Of a stretch of DNA of 64,000 nt, positions 1-11,983 are shown in pieces. The stretch covers positions 1,116,001 through 1,180,000 of the forward strand of contig CATNEN010000008.1 in assembly GCA_950097015.1 (NCBI GenBank). Direction: 5' to 3'. How positions within the stretch are numbered: the first letter of the stretch is position 1; every line of letters begins with the position of its first letter. This stretch comes from Macrostomum hystrix. Taxonomy: Eukaryota > Platyhelminthes > Macrostomidae. The translations under genes were made by a program, and so were the position numbers. The notes under the pieces were generated by a model. The model searched no databases, was not told the DNA's origin, and was given only the letters and a program-made list of their open reading frames with translations.

Positions 1-2324
1 ATTTGAAGCACCTGTCTAACAGGTATTAAAACCCATTACCGAATACTTGAAGCACCTGTCTAACAGGTATTAAAACCCATTACCGAATACTTGAAGCACC
101 TGTCTAACAGGTATTGGAACACATTCCCGAATATTTGAAGCATCTGTCTAACAGGTATCGGAACACATTCCCGAATATTTGAGGCACCCGTCTAACAGGT
201 ATTGGAACACATTCCCGAATATTTGAGGCACCCGTCTAACAGGCATTGGAACACATTCCCGAATATTTGAAGCACCTGTCTAACAGGTATTGGAACACAT
301 TCCCGAATATTTGAAGCATCTGTCTAACAGGTATCGGAACACATTCCCGAATATTTGAGGCACCCGTCTAACAGGTATTGGAACACATTCCCAATTATTT
401 GAGGCACCCGTCTAACAGGTATTGGAACACATTCCCGAATAATTGAGGCACCCGTCTAACAGGCATTGGAACACATTCCCGAATATTTGAAGCACCTGTC
501 TAACAGGTATTGGAACAAATTCCCGAATATTTGAAGCACCTGTCTAGCAGATATTGGAACACATTCCCGAATATTTGAAGCATCTGTCTAACAGGTATCG
601 GAACACATTCCCGAATATTTGAGGCACCCGTCTAACAGGTATTGGAACACATTCCCAATTATTTGAGGCACCCGTCTAACAGGTATTGGAACACATTCCC
701 GAATATTTGAGGCATCCGTCTAACAGGCATTGGAACACATTCCCGAATATTCGAGGCACCCGTCTAACAGGCATTGGAACACATTCCCGAATATTTGAAG
801 CACCTGTCTAACAGGTATTGGAACACATTCCCGAATATTTGAGGCACCTGTCTAACAGGTATTGGAACACATTCCCGAATATTTGAAGCACCTGTCTAAC
901 AGGTATTAAAACCCATTACCGAATACTTGAAGCACCTGTCTAACAGGTATTAAAACCCATTACCGAATACTTGAAGCACCTGTCTAACAGGTATTGGAAC
1001 ACATTCCCGAATATTTGAAGCATCTGTCTAACAGGTATCTGAACACATTCCCGAATATTTGAGGCACCCGTCTAACAGGTATTGGAACACATTCCCGAAT
1101 ATTTGAAGCATCTGTCTAACAGGTATTGGAACACATTCCCGAATATTTGAAGCATCTGTCTAACAGGTATCGGAACACATTCCCGAATATTTGAGGCACC
1201 CGTCTAACAGGTATTGGAACACATTCCCAATTATTTGAGGCACCCGTCTAACAGGTATTGGAACACATTCCCGAATATTTGAGGCACCCGTCTAACAGGC
1301 ATTGGAACACATTCCCGAATATTTGAGGCACCCGTCTAACAGGTATTGGAACACATTCCCGAATATTTGAGGCACCCGTCTAACTGGCATTGGAACACAT
1401 TCCCGAATATTTGAAGCACCTGTCTAACAGGTATTGGAACACATTCCCGAATATTTGAGGCACCTGTCTAACAGGTATTGGAACACATTCCCGAATATTT
1501 GAGGCACCTGTCTAACAGGTATTGGAACACATTCCCGAATATTTGAAGCACCTGTCTAACAGGTATTAAAACCCATTACCGAATACTTGAAGCACCTGTC
1601 TAACAGGTATTAAAACCCATTACCGAATACTTGAAGCACCTGTCTAACAGGTATAGGAACACATTCCCGAATATTTGAGGCACCTGTCTAACAGGTATCT
1701 GAACACATTCCCGAATATTTGAAGCACCCGTCTAACAGGTATTGGAACACATTCCCGAATATTTGAAGCACCTGTCTAACAGGTATAGGAACACATTCCC
1801 GAATATTTGAAGCACCTGTCTAACAGGTATTGGAACACATTCCCGAATATTTGAGGCACCTGTCTAACAGGTATTGGAACACATTCCCGAATATTTGAAG
1901 CACCTGTCTAACAGGTATCGGAACACATTCCCGAATATTTGAGGCACCCGTCTAACAGGCATTGGAACACATTCCCGAATATTTGAAGCACCCGTCTAAC
2001 AGGTATTGGAACACATTCCCGAATATTTGAAGCACCTGTCTAACAGGTATAAGAACACATTCCCGAATATTTGAGGCACCTGTCTAACAGGTATCTGAAC
2101 ACATTCCCGAATATTTGAAGCACCTGTCTAACAGGTATCGGAACACATTCCCGAATATTTGAAGCACCCGTCTAACAGGTATTGGAACACATTCCCGAAT
2201 ATTTGAGGCACTTGTCTAACAGGTATCGGAACACATTCCCGAATATTTGAAGCACCTGTCTAACAGGTATTGGAACACATTCCCGAATATTTGAAGCACC
2301 TGTCTAACAGGTATTGGAACACAT
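1..2324. repeat. 44-bp satellite array, about 53 monomers
   Basis: Monomers with the core GCACCTGTCTAACAGGTAT repeat every 44 bp with no spacing change over long stretches. Variant positions (A/G in TTGAAG/TTGAGG, C/T in ACCTG/ACCCG, TATTGG/TATCGG) are shared between distant monomers. The variant block with AGGTATTAAA starts at 21, 901 and 1561, that is 880 bp (20 monomers) and 660 bp (15 monomers) apart, so there is higher-order structure. The array is cut by the window start. It contains the short inverted repeat ACCTGTCTAACAGGT. No open frame of interest. Confidence 0.97.
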
Positions 2325-2842
2325 GCATAAACACTGGAATCTTATAAATGGAAAAGGATTCGAACGAACCTCTGACGCTTCACCTTTCATAATATTTTTA
2401 TGAAACTCGTTGGTAACATATAGAGAGCAAATTCATGTGATTTTTAATTTTTAATACAAGAGGCTAGCCTTGCGGTATTTAGTTTCCTCTCTGCCTAAAA
2501 TAATTCACATAAAAGTACATCAATAACGTGTTTAATGCATAATATATGTATATTTATTGCAATAGATTGGAAGTACTATGGCATAATATACTGAATTTTA
2601 TAGTTACAAAACCAAAGGCACCATGCTAATTAAATATTGGAGGCCATTGGATCGGTACGAATGACACCATATTGTGCGTTTACTTTTGCACTTTTACTTT
2701 CGGGGTCACGCACACAGTACGTGCGCGCTTAAAGTGCACCTTTAGTTGTCTGTCACTCGGCAACGTCAAGGCCATGGACAGCGCCGACAGCGGCGGTTAT
2801 GCGAATTCTTATTGTCAAATCTGACACAGCTATAAAAACTAG
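2325..2842. other. Unique intergenic stretch, no gene seen
   Basis: AT-rich single-copy sequence between the 44-bp and 15-bp arrays, with a short GC-richer part near 2700-2810. No open frame, RNA fold or element end was recognised. Confidence 0.6.
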
Positions 2843-3743
2843 TTAAGTAACAGAGTGACAGATTGACAGAGGGAAGAGTGACAGAGGGAAGAGTGACAGA
2901 GTGAAGAGTGACAGAGTGAAGAGTGACAGAGTGAAGAGTGACAGAGTGAAGAGTGACAGAGTGAAGAGTGACAGAGTAAAGAGTGACAGAGTGAAGAGTG
3001 ACAGAGTGAAGAGTGACAGAGTGAAGAGTGACAGAGTGAAGAGTGACAGAGTGAAGAGTGACAGAGTGAAAAGTGACAGAGTGGCAGAGTGAAGAGTGAC
3101 AGAGTAAAGAGTGACAGAGTGGCTTAGTGAAGAGTGACAGAGTGAAGAGTGACAGAGTGAAGAGTGACAGAGTGAAGAGTGACAGAGTGAAGAGTGACAG
3201 AGTGAAAAGTGACAGAGTGGCAGAGTGAAGAGTGACAGAGTCAAGAGTGACAGAGTGAAGAGTGACAGAGGGAAGAGTGACAGAGTGAAAAGTGACAGAG
3301 TGGCAGAGTGAAGAGTGACAGAGTCAAGAGTGACAGAGTGAAGAGTGACAGAGTGAAGAGTGACAGAGTGAAGAGTGACAGAGTGAAGAGTGACAGAGTG
3401 AAGAGTGACAGAGTGAAGAGTGACAGAGTGAAAAGTGACAGAGTGGCAGAGTGAAGAGTGACAGAGTCAAGAGTGACAGAGTGGCTTAGTGAAGAGTGAC
3501 AGAGTGAAGAGTGACAGAGTGAAGAGTGACAGAGTGAAGAGTGACAGAGGGAAGAGTGACAGAGTGAAGAGTGACAGAGTGAAGAGTGACAGAGGGAAGA
3601 GTGACAGAGGGAAGAGTGACAGAGTGAAGAGTGACAGAGTGAAGAATGACAGAGTGAAGAGTGACAGAGGGAAGATTGACAGAGTGGCTTAGTGAAGAGT
3701 GACAGAGTGAAGAGTGAGAGAGTGAAGAGTGACAGAGTGAAGC
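2843..3743. repeat. 15-bp purine-rich satellite (GTGAAGAGTGACAGA)n
   Basis: Near-perfect 15-bp repeat with variants GGAAGAGTGACAGA and GTGGCAGAGTGAA; larger blocks such as AAAAGTGACAGAGTGGCAGA recur. The plus strand is almost pyrimidine-free. Because 15 is a multiple of 3, all frames stay open by chance; apparent proteins here are not credible. The same repeat resumes after the LINE fragment (4041-4375) and at 41105-41440. Confidence 0.95.
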
Positions 3744-4050
3744 TGGCATGAATGCCTTCCTGGACCTTCCCCCTTTAGATCTTTTTATCAAAGGGGAAGC
3801 GATGAAGACGGCTCGTCGTCTTCTGGACGCGGGCGTCTCCATCCGGAAGCAACTTGCCTTCAGCAAGCGGAACCTCCAGCCCCATGGCTAGAGCCATGTC
3901 TCGACCTCAGCCTACATCACGCCGGCATCACCGGATCCCCCTGCGCGACACCGCAGCTTTAGTTGCCCGTGGTCGCCAGTGGCTAGCGGAATGGGCGGCA
4001 ACGCCTCCCCGCTGAATCCGAAGGATGCCCCCTGCAGCTAAGTCAGAGTC
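3744..4050 (+). pseudogene. Truncated LINE fragment (ORF2 end joined to 3' end)
   Basis: Translation of 3746-3890 resembles a stretch of the LINE ORF2 found at about 10795-10935 (shared motifs [24 protein letters not shown]). It then jumps to the LINE 3' terminus: the bases around 3990-4050 (ATGGGCGGCA, GCCCCCTGC, CTAAGTCA) match the 3' end at about 12030-12095. This is therefore an internally deleted, 5'-truncated copy of a related but not identical I-like LINE family, embedded in the 15-bp array. The 3' terminal part alone is repeated at 41082-41105 in copy B of the segmental duplication. Confidence 0.85.
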
Positions 4051-4375
4051 AAGACAGAGGGAAGAGTGACAGAGGGAAGAGTGACAGAGGGAAGAGTGAC
4101 GGAGTGAAGAGTGACGGAGTGAAGAGTGACAGAGTAAAGAGGGAAGAGTGATAAAGTGAGGAGTAACAGAGTGACGGAGTGACGGAGTGAAGAGTGACAG
4201 AGTGAAGAGGGAAGAGTGATAAAGTGAGGAGTAACAGAGTGACGGAGTGACGGAGTGAAGAGTGACAGAGTGAAGAGGGAAGAGTGATAAAGTGAAGAGT
4301 AACAGAGTGACAGAGTGATGGAAGGAAGAGTTACAGAGCGAAATAGTGACAGTCCCTCCAGAGTGAAGAGTAACA
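4041..4375. repeat. Degenerate 15-bp satellite, copy A
   Basis: Continuation of the GAGTGACAGAGTGAA repeat with a larger repeated block (GGGAAGAGTGATAAAGTGAG and neighbours occur three times). The same block order is seen at 41105-41440. Confidence 0.9.
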
Positions 4376-5412
4376 GTGAGACAGTGTGAGAGAGTTAAGA
4401 AGTGAATGAATTTATCACAGAATGCGAGTAACAGCAGTGTGATGTTGCGAAGCGTCGTGCGAAGATCATAAGCAACTTCCTTCGAAAAGCTCTAAGCAGC
4501 TGTAGGCACTGTCGCAAAGATGTCTATCACATTTTCAGAAGGCCATTTTTGGACTGATGACGTCAGTTTTAACAAATTTTCGAAAACTACCTAAGCTATT
4601 CGCTAACTAGAAACAGGAAATATTTTATGGCTTTCAGGTGCAAAATAGCCAGACTTTTTAAGCAGTTAATTCAATACGAATGACAAATTTACAATTGCAT
4701 CTTGCCTAGTTTTCGTCTTGTTCATCGTAACAATCGCGTGTTAACAAAATTGCATTTAAAAGTACGGGAAATAGTTTAACAAAACGCTGAATCAAACGAA
4801 CAATCCAACCCTGTGGAATAAGTTATGAAAAATAAGTAACCAACTAATATCTTTTAAATATGTTTTACCCTCCATAGATAATTTTGTGTTCATATAGTTT
4901 GACAAATGATTCTAGAAATAAAAAGTAGCAGAAAAACAATCAAAGAAAATACGAGTACAAAAGATAGTAAAAAACGGTGTAAAATGTATCTGCATATCTA
5001 TATATACATATAAGAACACGTATTAGCGACGTAAGACCGCTGAAAAACAGTGTATCACATTAAAAATTTTGATTTTACTATTTTTTTGGATTTTACTACT
5101 GAATTTCTTGTACCACTACTTTCAGTAGAATTTGATGTAAATTACATCGTTTTGATTTAAGCAATTTCATCCTCAAAGCAGACATGTCAAGCATAGTCAT
5201 TGTTGCATACTCTAATTTAATTTCTTAAATGTATAAAAAATAAAGAAAAATTTACGATTATTGTCTGTGACTGATATGAAGAACATTTTTATCTGAACGA
5301 ACAAAGTCCAACTGTTAAACCAAAGCGTGGTTAAATGTTGCATTTTTTAAATACCAGCAATTATCGAGAATCATGAGAACACACAGTTATTCTAGTAGAC
5401 CTAGTAAACGTG

Positions 5413-5754
5413 ATGCTTTCATCGTTAATTATTGAGTTGGTAACAAAGAAGCTTTCCAGCATTCCAGGTGCATTTAATTTCATTGTTATTATTGGGGTGC
5501 TGCTGGCTCGATATTGGGTGTCAGTCGGACAGCCAGTAAGAAGGCTAAATATTGGAGCTAAGTATTGGAGCGGGAACCTGAGCCCCAGTTCCTGTCCAAG
5601 TTGCGTCGGGGCGTCGCAGGTGTGCCAGGGCGCCAGTTTGAATCTTCCCGGCGACATCCTGCTAGGCGGCCTGTTCCTAGTGCACGAGAAGGCGGCGCCG
5701 CGAGGCTGCGGCCAAATTAGCGAGAATCGCGGGGTTCAACGACTCGAGGCCATG
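5413..5754 (+). pseudogene. mGluR-like exon 1, truncated copy A
   Basis: The frame encodes a hydrophobic segment (FNFIVIIGVLLA) followed by the start of a class C GPCR ligand-binding domain: GDILLGGLFLVHEK, then a Cys-Gly and RGVQRLEAM, the typical order of metabotropic glutamate receptor N-termini. Identity to copy B (42309) is almost complete up to the ATG codon at 5752, after which the exon is lost: the next bases match intronic sequence found about 380 bp further on in B. Without the rest of the ligand-binding lobe and a proper donor site this copy cannot be a working exon. The ATG at 5413 is preferred over the GTG at 5410. Receptor type beyond mGluR-like cannot be set. Confidence 0.85.
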
Positions 5755-6037
5755 TTTCTTGCTTTAACGCTTTCTACCTTAATTCTACTTTCTATCTTTC
5801 TTCTACCTTACTAAGGTACATTACTTCCAGCAGCGTGTTTCTACATTTCTCAGATAACCACCGGGTTTGCTTAGAATTACAACAAAATATTTGCACGGAG
5901 TGGCCCAGATTTTACCATAGAATCTGCCGCAAACTGCAATCAAATTGGCCAGCAGTAAACTTAGCAATCAGTTGCATTGTACTGGAGGATATTCATTAAG
6001 TAAACAGTGCAAGAAACGATAAACATGCCTACTGACT

Positions 6038-6049
6038 GTACATACTGAA
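6038..6049. repeat. LINE target-site duplication, left
   Basis: GTACATACTGAA, repeated exactly at 12107-12118, directly flanks the LINE and sets both its ends. Confidence 0.93.
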
Positions 6050-6299
6050 GCTCGCACCGGCGGGACACAGTGCCTGTGAGGTATGAGTCAGTCCAGGCCC
6101 ACGGGCTTTGGTCTGCGATGCCTCACACCTGCAGCCGTTTTTTGAGCAGGCCTGGCAGGAAGGAGACCTGTACCTTCGGGTGCAGGAATCCCTCCAACGC
6201 TGTCCCGTCAGCTGACCCATGGGTACACGTCCCGCGAGTGTTCAAGGCTGACCCTAGGGCAGCCGGACAGAATGGGCAACAGCGCTGGATGACCCATCC

Positions 6300-6490
6300 A
6301 GGGCCTCCGGCCAAACTGGGTACCTCTAGCCCCGGCTGGAGGGAAAGGTGTCACCCTTTGACCTTAACAGGGTATGTGGCTTGTCCGCAATTTTCGTGCA
6401 CCTGTGCGTGATCAGGTACCTCTGGCTACGGCCCTGAGGGACAGGTGTCACCCTTTGACCTTAACAGGGTTTGCGGCCAGCCCGCAGGCC
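6300..6490 (+). promoter_or_regulatory. Duplicated block in the LINE 5' UTR
   Basis: Two copies of a block about 95 bp apart share GGTACCTCT, AGGTGTCACCCTTTGACCTT and AACAGGGT (about 6317-6392 and 6413-6486). Repeated 5' UTR units are known promoter modules in some LINEs; that role is inferred here. Confidence 0.6.
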
Positions 6491-6718
6491 TCGGCGCCGG
6501 CTCAATGGCACCCTCCAATGTCCCAGTGTTGACCGTGCTGATGGACGCTTGGCCAGGGAGTAGTCTGGTCTCTTACGGTTCCTCCCGGTGGTCCTGGCAT
6601 CCCACCCCGGGTTGTAACTTGTCTTTTTTGGCTGCCCCCGCTCAGTTTTGGGATCGCGGCTGAGCGGGTTATTCCTGCCTGTGTCTACAGGAAGCCCCTC
6701 TCTTCATTGCAGCTTTCA

Positions 6719-8266
6719 ATGGCTTCTAGCCCTTCAACTGCTCCGGCCGAGGACACCATGGTGCCTGAGGCCATACACGCTGCGGCGCCCGGGCTAGCTG
6801 GCCCCGCGACCGCCACAAATGCCGCGCTGCCCAACTCGCGCGATGACCGGGGCGCTAAGCGCTCCACCACCTCTGGAGCGGCAAAACGCCGTAGGCGCAT
6901 GCTGGCCCACGGCACGTCGGCTCCATTGACCAAGGACCAGGCCCAGGCCAGAGGGGCCGAAGGGGCTCTGCCTAGGGCGGGGGCTGGGGCGGGGGGCCTT
7001 GTGCCTCCTGCCCAGGCTCCTGCACGGGGCGGAGCCCACGACGCCCCGAGGCCAGGGTCGCGGGCCAAGGAGGGCCCGGCGCCCATCCGGACGGCTGCCC
7101 GGCCCGAAGGAGAAGCGGAGGCGGAGGGCCCTGTGCCCACCGCCGACGCAGATCCCGAGGGTGGGGACGCCACCGGACAGGGCCCGGGACCACAAGCTAC
7201 CTACGCCGCCATCGCACGTAGGCAACCTGCCGTCATCATCACCGGCAGAGACGGGAAAAGGCTGAGCAGCGAACAGCTCAGCGACATTTGCCGCAACATA
7301 GATGCTATGTTGTGGCAACTTCAACTGAAGGGCGAGCCCCTGGCGGTCGGCGCAAGCGCTACCAGGGAATCGTGCTTCGTCGTCTGGCCCGGCGATGCGG
7401 AATCGGGGCGGCGGCTCCTCGAGTTGCTGCCCACGCAGAGCTGGGCGGCTGGCCTCGAGTTCCTACGGGAGAACGAGCCACCAAAGACCAAGCGACACCG
7501 TATCTTCGTCCCGGCGAAAAGTGTCGTCACCAGCGCTGAGGACCTCCGCAGGGGCCTCATCGCGATGAACCGGGAGCTGCCGACAGCGGGCCTGATCGTG
7601 CACCGCACGATCCTGCGCCCCGACGGCACCGGTTTCACCGCCATTCTGGGCCTGTCCGAGCAATGGACACGCCGCTACCCAGATGGCGCCAACATTTGCA
7701 TTGGTCTGTGGAAGACCAAAATCTTCGCCTTCGAGGCGGATAAAACCCGAGGTCAGACCGGGCCCACCACCGTACCGGCCAATGAAGGGTCCTCGGACCC
7801 CAAGGCTGGGACTGGGGGCAGGGCCCAGTCGTCCCGCCAAAAAAGGCCAGAGCGTGCCATCGCTGGCAGCTCTGAGCGTCGCCCCGCGCGTGTCACAAAG
7901 CGCCGGGGCCTTCTCCAGCGGGCCTCCGAGGTGGTGCGAACCGCCAAGATGGCCCAGCTGCGCGCTGAGATGCGCGGTGGCCCACCGGGGCAGGCGCCGC
8001 AACCAAGGGCTACGGGGGAGGCCTCAGAGGTGCCCAGCTCCATCGAGCAGGGCCCTTCGAGCGCCCCTCCCACGGCCCAGGGAGCGGTGTCGGCTCCAGT
8101 TGAGGGCGACTCTGGGCCTGGGCTCGGGGCCGGGGGCGGGGACTGGGCGGCTGACGCCGTCGAGTTCCCGTCTCCGGCTCGGGGCCTGGGCACGGAGGAG
8201 CCCATGGCTACCGACATCGACCCGGAGGAGGAGGACCGCCTTCTGGCTGGGTCCCCCTCCAAGTAG
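6719..8266 (+). CDS. LINE ORF1, nucleic-acid-binding protein
   Basis: A 515-residue frame from the ATG at 6719 (an upstream in-frame TTG is unlikely to be the start). The N-terminal 160 residues are rich in Ala, Pro, Gly and Arg with a basic KRRRR patch, probably disordered and RNA-binding or nuclear-targeting. A globular part follows at about residues 175-335. Its pattern (FLRENEPP, RIFVPAKSV, DLRRGLIAMN, GFTAILGLSE, then a Trp-rich strand) resembles the domain seen in ORF1 of many arthropod and other invertebrate LINEs (DUF4780-like). The C-terminus is again low-complexity and ends acidic. No CCHC zinc knuckles were seen. ORF1 ends 12 bp before the ORF2 ATG, suggesting reinitiation on a bicistronic RNA. 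The product would coat LINE RNA. Confidence 0.85.
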   Translation: MASSPSTAPAEDTMVPEAIHAAAPGLAGPATATNAALPNSRDDRGAKRSTTSGAAKRRRRMLAHGTSAPLTKDQAQARGAEGALPRAGAGAGGLVPPAQAPARGGAHDAPRPGSRAKEGPAPIRTAARPEGEAEAEGPVPTADADPEGGDATGQGPGPQATYAAIARRQPAVIITGRDGKRLSSEQLSDICRNIDAMLWQLQLKGEPLAVGASATRESCFVVWPGDAESGRRLLELLPTQSWAAGLEFLRENEPPKTKRHRIFVPAKSVVTSAEDLRRGLIAMNRELPTAGLIVHRTILRPDGTGFTAILGLSEQWTRRYPDGANICIGLWKTKIFAFEADKTRGQTGPTTVPANEGSSDPKAGTGGRAQSSRQKRPERAIAGSSERRPARVTKRRGLLQRASEVVRTAKMAQLRAEMRGGPPGQAPQPRATGEASEVPSSIEQGPSSAPPTAQGAVSAPVEGDSGPGLGAGGGDWAADAVEFPSPARGLGTEEPMATDIDPEEEDRLLAGSPSK

Positions 8267-8278
8267 ACCTCTGCCTGC

Positions 8279-11200
8279 ATGATGATCCCCGGAATATCAT
8301 GTCTGCAAGTTAACACCCAGCACTGCGTGGCAGCATCAGTCAATCTGATGCGCACGACAGAGCGCATGATGCCGGGCCTTGTACTTGTGCAGGAGCCCTG
8401 GCTATCAAAGAACAAGCCAAGCAACATTCCTGCTGGCTATGACTGCTTCTGCATGGCAGACTCTGTCCGCCCTAGATCACTGATCTATGCCGCAAAAGCC
8501 TTAAATGCGTGGATGAGACCCGATCTCTCTAACGGGGACATCTGCGTCATCCAATCTGCACACATTGTGCCTAACAAGTTGACCCTCGTGGCATCCGCCT
8601 ACCTGGCAGGCGACGCCCCCGTGGTTAGCGATACCCTCGTCGCCCTCTGTGAATTCGCCAGGGCACGAAACTTCGAGCTGCTCCTCGCGGGAGATGTAAA
8701 CTCGCATCACACCCACTGGGGTAGCTCAAAAATCAATGACTGCGGCGAAGAGCTCCTGGCCTTCGTCAGCGGCACGCCTCTAAACTTCTGCAATGTGGGC
8801 AACACGCCCACTTTCGACAATGGGCGGTGGGCTGAGGTGCTTGACGTCACCCTGGCCTCACCCGGCATCCTCCCAAGGGTGCTGGGATGGGAGGTGTGGG
8901 AGACCGAAAGCTCGCTCTCGGACCACCGTTTCATCCGTTTCAACATCGGCACCCCCGATAAGAAGCAAAAGCCTATTTGGAGGCGTAATGTCAGAAATAC
9001 CGACTGGCCCGCGTTCAGCCAAAAGCTGCATGAGGGCCTTCGGGATTCTGACCCCTCCATGGCCATGGAAACCACGCAGGACCTGGATGGAGTGGCTGCC
9101 CTGCTGGGCGGCGCCATCACAGAGGCCTACGAAATGGCTTGCCCGCTCAAAGCCTACAAAGGCAAAAAATCGGCCCCCTGGTGGAACCCCGAGCTCGGAG
9201 TCCTAAGACGCCGAGCTAAGGCTCTCCAGAGGAAGCTGAAAACCTCGCACGACCCTGATGACAAAGAGGCCTATACTCGCGCCATCCATGAGTTTAAGGG
9301 CCGGGTCAGAAGGGCAAAAGCGGACAAGTGGCGACAATACTGCGAAGGGCTTGAGGGCTCGCGGCCCACGGCCCGCGTGGTAAAGGCGCTCACCAACGAC
9401 CGCTTCTCCAAGCTCTCATCGATTAAAAAGCCGGACGGCTCGATCACTGAGCGCCCGGAGGAAACGCTCGAGCTTATGCTAGGGCATTTCTTCCCGAGTG
9501 TACCGGCGCACTTCGGCCCAGACGACCACTCGCGTGGAGGTCAGGGCCTGGCTCAGTCACTCGTTACGAATGACCGCATCGTTCGCGCGGCTAAGTCATT
9601 CAATCCTTTTAAAGCACCTGGGCCAGATGGTATATATCCGGCCTTTCTGCATGAAGCGGTTAAAAATGGCCGCTTCCTCCATCTCCTCTGCAGACTTCTA
9701 CGGGCCTGCATCGTGCTGGGCTACGTACCAGCGCGGTGGCATGAAGCCCGGGTCGTCTTCATCCCGAAGCCCGCCAAAGGCGACTATCGCTCGGTCAAGT
9801 CTTATCGCCCGATAAGCTTGACTTCCACCTGCCTCAAGCTCATGGAAAGACTGGTGCTCTGGCGCCTTCTTACTGTAGAGCTAGGGCGGGCCCCGCTCTC
9901 ACCAAACCAGCACGCCTTTCGGGCGGGCCGGTCCACGGAGAGCGCCCTCCACTGCATTGTGGAGACTCTCGAGAAGGCAGTGCTGGGCAGCGGTTTTGCC
10001 CTGGCTGTTTTCCTTGATATTGAGGGGGCCTTCGATAACGTTATTTTCGAAGCCTTTGAGAAGGCCCTGGTTTCCAGGGCCACTCACCCCCACCTCGTCC
10101 GTTGGGTCATGTACATGATCCGGAATCGCCACGTGGTGGCCCACCTCGAAGGCAGGGTGCTCTCGGCACCTGTCCTAAAAGGAGGGCCCCAAGGTGGCGT
10201 CCTCACCCCACTGCTGTGGAATCTCGTCATGGATGAGCTGCTAAAAAGCACTCGGCCTGACCCAGTCCTGAAGGTGGGATATGCCGACGATGTGACCGCC
10301 ATCTGCGCGGGCCCCTCGGCGGAAACCACCAGGGACCTCATTCAGGGCTTTATCAACAGGGCGGTGCGCTGGGCGGACCAATGCGGGCTCCGACTCTCTG
10401 AGTCCAAGACCGTTGCGGTTATGTTTACCAGCAGGCTGCGCTGGACCATTGAGCCTCTGACTCTCTATGGCAAGAATATTGCCATGGAAAAGCAGGTCCG
10501 GTGCCTTGGTATCCTGCTAGACCATAGGCTTAACTGGACCCCGCACATTACCACAAAGGCCAAGAGGGCCCTGGCCATTCTGGCGCAAGTCAGGCGAGCC
10601 GTGGGCACCACTTGGGGGCTAACCCCCAAAAACCTTTGGTGGATTTACACGGCGATCATTAGACCGTCAGTCGCTTACGCTGGCCTCATCTGGGCCAGTG
10701 CCATGAGCATCCAGAAAAACCTGGAGGCGCTTTATAGGGTGCAGGGCAGAGCCTGTCGCATGACGCTGGGCGCCCCACCCTCCACTCCCTTTGAAGGCAT
10801 GAACGCTTTCCTCAACGCTACACCCATTGACATTTTTGTTAAGGGGGAAGCGGCAAAGTCCACCCGTCGTCTCCTTGATGCGGGTGTATCCTTCCAGAAT
10901 TCGCGAGCCTTCTCGAAGCGCTCCCTTCTGCCCCACTCTGACCTCTGCCTGAAAACTCTGGGCGAGTGCGGAGGGCTCACCATCCTTTCGGACGGGGCCC
11001 CGGCCACTTTACTCCGGAGCCACAGGTACAAAGTCAGCATCTTCCCTCGTAATGAGGTAAAGGACTGCTGGGATGACCCCGCAGTCCACTGTTACACTGA
11101 CGGCTCCCTGATGAACGGTAAATCGGGATTCGGGGTGTGCGTCGCCTCGGGTGGCGAGGTCCTCTGGACCCACTCCCAACACTGTGGCAAGAGCTCAAGC

Positions 11201-11983
11201 GTTTTCCAAAACGAAATGCTCGCCATCAGTTTCTGTGCGGCTGAGCTGCGCCAGAGGCAGCTGGCTGGTCGGAGGATCTTTTTTCACTCCGACAGTCAAG
11301 CAGCCCTCAAGGCCCTCAGTCGCTGCACCTCTCGCTCCAGAACCACCTTGGACTGCAACACCCAGTTAAACGGTTTGGCGCAGTCTAACAAGGTGGAGCT
11401 GATGTGGATCCCTGGGCACGCCGGGCTCACAGGGAATGAGATGGCGGACGAGCTTGCAAAGGCTGGAGCAGCCAGCTCCCTGATGGGCCCGGGCCCGGAA
11501 TCCCCGATCCCCGCCTCCGTTGTCAACTCCAGCATCAACCACTGGATGGAGACCCAGCACCGGAGGAGGTGGTCCAGCACCCTGAACTGTCGCCAGTCCA
11601 GGGCTGCGGTGCCAACCCCCTCTAGTAACCTGCGTAAGGCCTTACTCAGGCTAAACCGCAGAGACCTGAGAGCAGTCACCATGGCCCTTTCGGGACATGG
11701 CTGCTTCACCAGACACCGCTACCTCCAAGGCCACGTGCCTGAGGAAACGTGTCCTTTCTGCTGCTCCGGCCGTGAAAACGCCGAGCATTTCATTTGCCAC
11801 TGCCCGGCCTTCACCCGGGCTAGGCTAAAACACCTCGGGCCGGCACCGACTCTTGCCGAAGCCTGCTCGCCCGAGAACATCCCTCAGCTCGCCCACTTCC
11901 TCCGGGATACCGGCCGAGCTGATTTCTTCCCAGCCTATGGCGAGGAAGATCGCGCGGCGGAACCGACCGACGGACCACCCTGA
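8279..11983 (+). CDS. LINE ORF2: endonuclease, reverse transcriptase, RNase H
   Basis: A 1,234-residue polyprotein that nicks target DNA and reverse-transcribes the LINE RNA. The endonuclease (about residues 1-230) shows [26 protein letters not shown] and SDHRFIRF, the usual catalytic Glu, Asp-x-Asn and Ser-Asp-His. The reverse transcriptase (about 470-740) shows [46 protein letters not shown] and the catalytic GYADDV near residue 667. RNase H (about 935-1065) shows [21 protein letters not shown] and [18 protein letters not shown], with the acidic residues in place. A Cys/His knuckle, [18 protein letters not shown], lies near 1158. RNase H in a LINE with an APE-type endonuclease points to the I group. 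No stop or frameshift is present, so the protein could be active. Confidence 0.95.
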   Translation: MMIPGISCLQVNTQHCVAASVNLMRTTERMMPGLVLVQEPWLSKNKPSNIPAGYDCFCMADSVRPRSLIYAAKALNAWMRPDLSNGDICVIQSAHIVPNKLTLVASAYLAGDAPVVSDTLVALCEFARARNFELLLAGDVNSHHTHWGSSKINDCGEELLAFVSGTPLNFCNVGNTPTFDNGRWAEVLDVTLASPGILPRVLGWEVWETESSLSDHRFIRFNIGTPDKKQKPIWRRNVRNTDWPAFSQKLHEGLRDSDPSMAMETTQDLDGVAALLGGAITEAYEMACPLKAYKGKKSAPWWNPELGVLRRRAKALQRKLKTSHDPDDKEAYTRAIHEFKGRVRRAKADKWRQYCEGLEGSRPTARVVKALTNDRFSKLSSIKKPDGSITERPEETLELMLGHFFPSVPAHFGPDDHSRGGQGLAQSLVTNDRIVRAAKSFNPFKAPGPDGIYPAFLHEAVKNGRFLHLLCRLLRACIVLGYVPARWHEARVVFIPKPAKGDYRSVKSYRPISLTSTCLKLMERLVLWRLLTVELGRAPLSPNQHAFRAGRSTESALHCIVETLEKAVLGSGFALAVFLDIEGAFDNVIFEAFEKALVSRATHPHLVRWVMYMIRNRHVVAHLEGRVLSAPVLKGGPQGGVLTPLLWNLVMDELLKSTRPDPVLKVGYADDVTAICAGPSAETTRDLIQGFINRAVRWADQCGLRLSESKTVAVMFTSRLRWTIEPLTLYGKNIAMEKQVRCLGILLDHRLNWTPHITTKAKRALAILAQVRRAVGTTWGLTPKNLWWIYTAIIRPSVAYAGLIWASAMSIQKNLEALYRVQGRACRMTLGAPPSTPFEGMNAFLNATPIDIFVKGEAAKSTRRLLDAGVSFQNSRAFSKRSLLPHSDLCLKTLGECGGLTILSDGAPATLLRSHRYKVSIFPRNEVKDCWDDPAVHCYTDGSLMNGKSGFGVCVASGGEVLWTHSQHCGKSSSVFQNEMLAISFCAAELRQRQLAGRRIFFHSDSQAALKALSRCTSRSRTTLDCNTQLNGLAQSNKVELMWIPGHAGLTGNEMADELAKAGAASSLMGPGPESPIPASVVNSSINHWMETQHRRRWSSTLNCRQSRAAVPTPSSNLRKALLRLNRRDLRAVTMALSGHGCFTRHRYLQGHVPEETCPFCCSGRENAEHFICHCPAFTRARLKHLGPAPTLAEACSPENIPQLAHFLRDTGRADFFPAYGEEDRAAEPTDGPP

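Larger units (their letters stand above)
4018..5905 (+). repeat. Segmental duplication, copy A, 5' part (matches 41082-43215)
   Basis: Sequence from the LINE tail through a degenerate 15-bp array, an AT-rich spacer (about 4430-5400) and mGluR-like exon 1 is nearly identical to 41082-43215. Differences include about 180 bp present only here (about 4877-5057) and a deletion that removes the second half of the exon after 5754 (B positions about 42652-43030). The spacer has no other gene. Confidence 0.93.

Noticed and set aside
1-2324. Possible CRISPR array, because of regular direct repeats
   Set aside because: Units are contiguous 44-bp monomers with no unique spacers, in an animal genome.
2843-3866. 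ORFs across the 15-bp satellite on both strands
   Set aside because: Period is a multiple of three, so all frames stay open; no start context, domain or composition of a real protein.
4550-4600. CTGATGA followed by CGAAAAC near 4555 (and 41610) as a hammerhead
   Set aside because: The bases between the two boxes do not form a stem II.
6685-8427. Several long ORFs on both strands over LINE ORF1
   Set aside because: Shadows of the GC-rich ORF1; only the plus frame from 6719 has domain motifs and is followed directly by ORF2.
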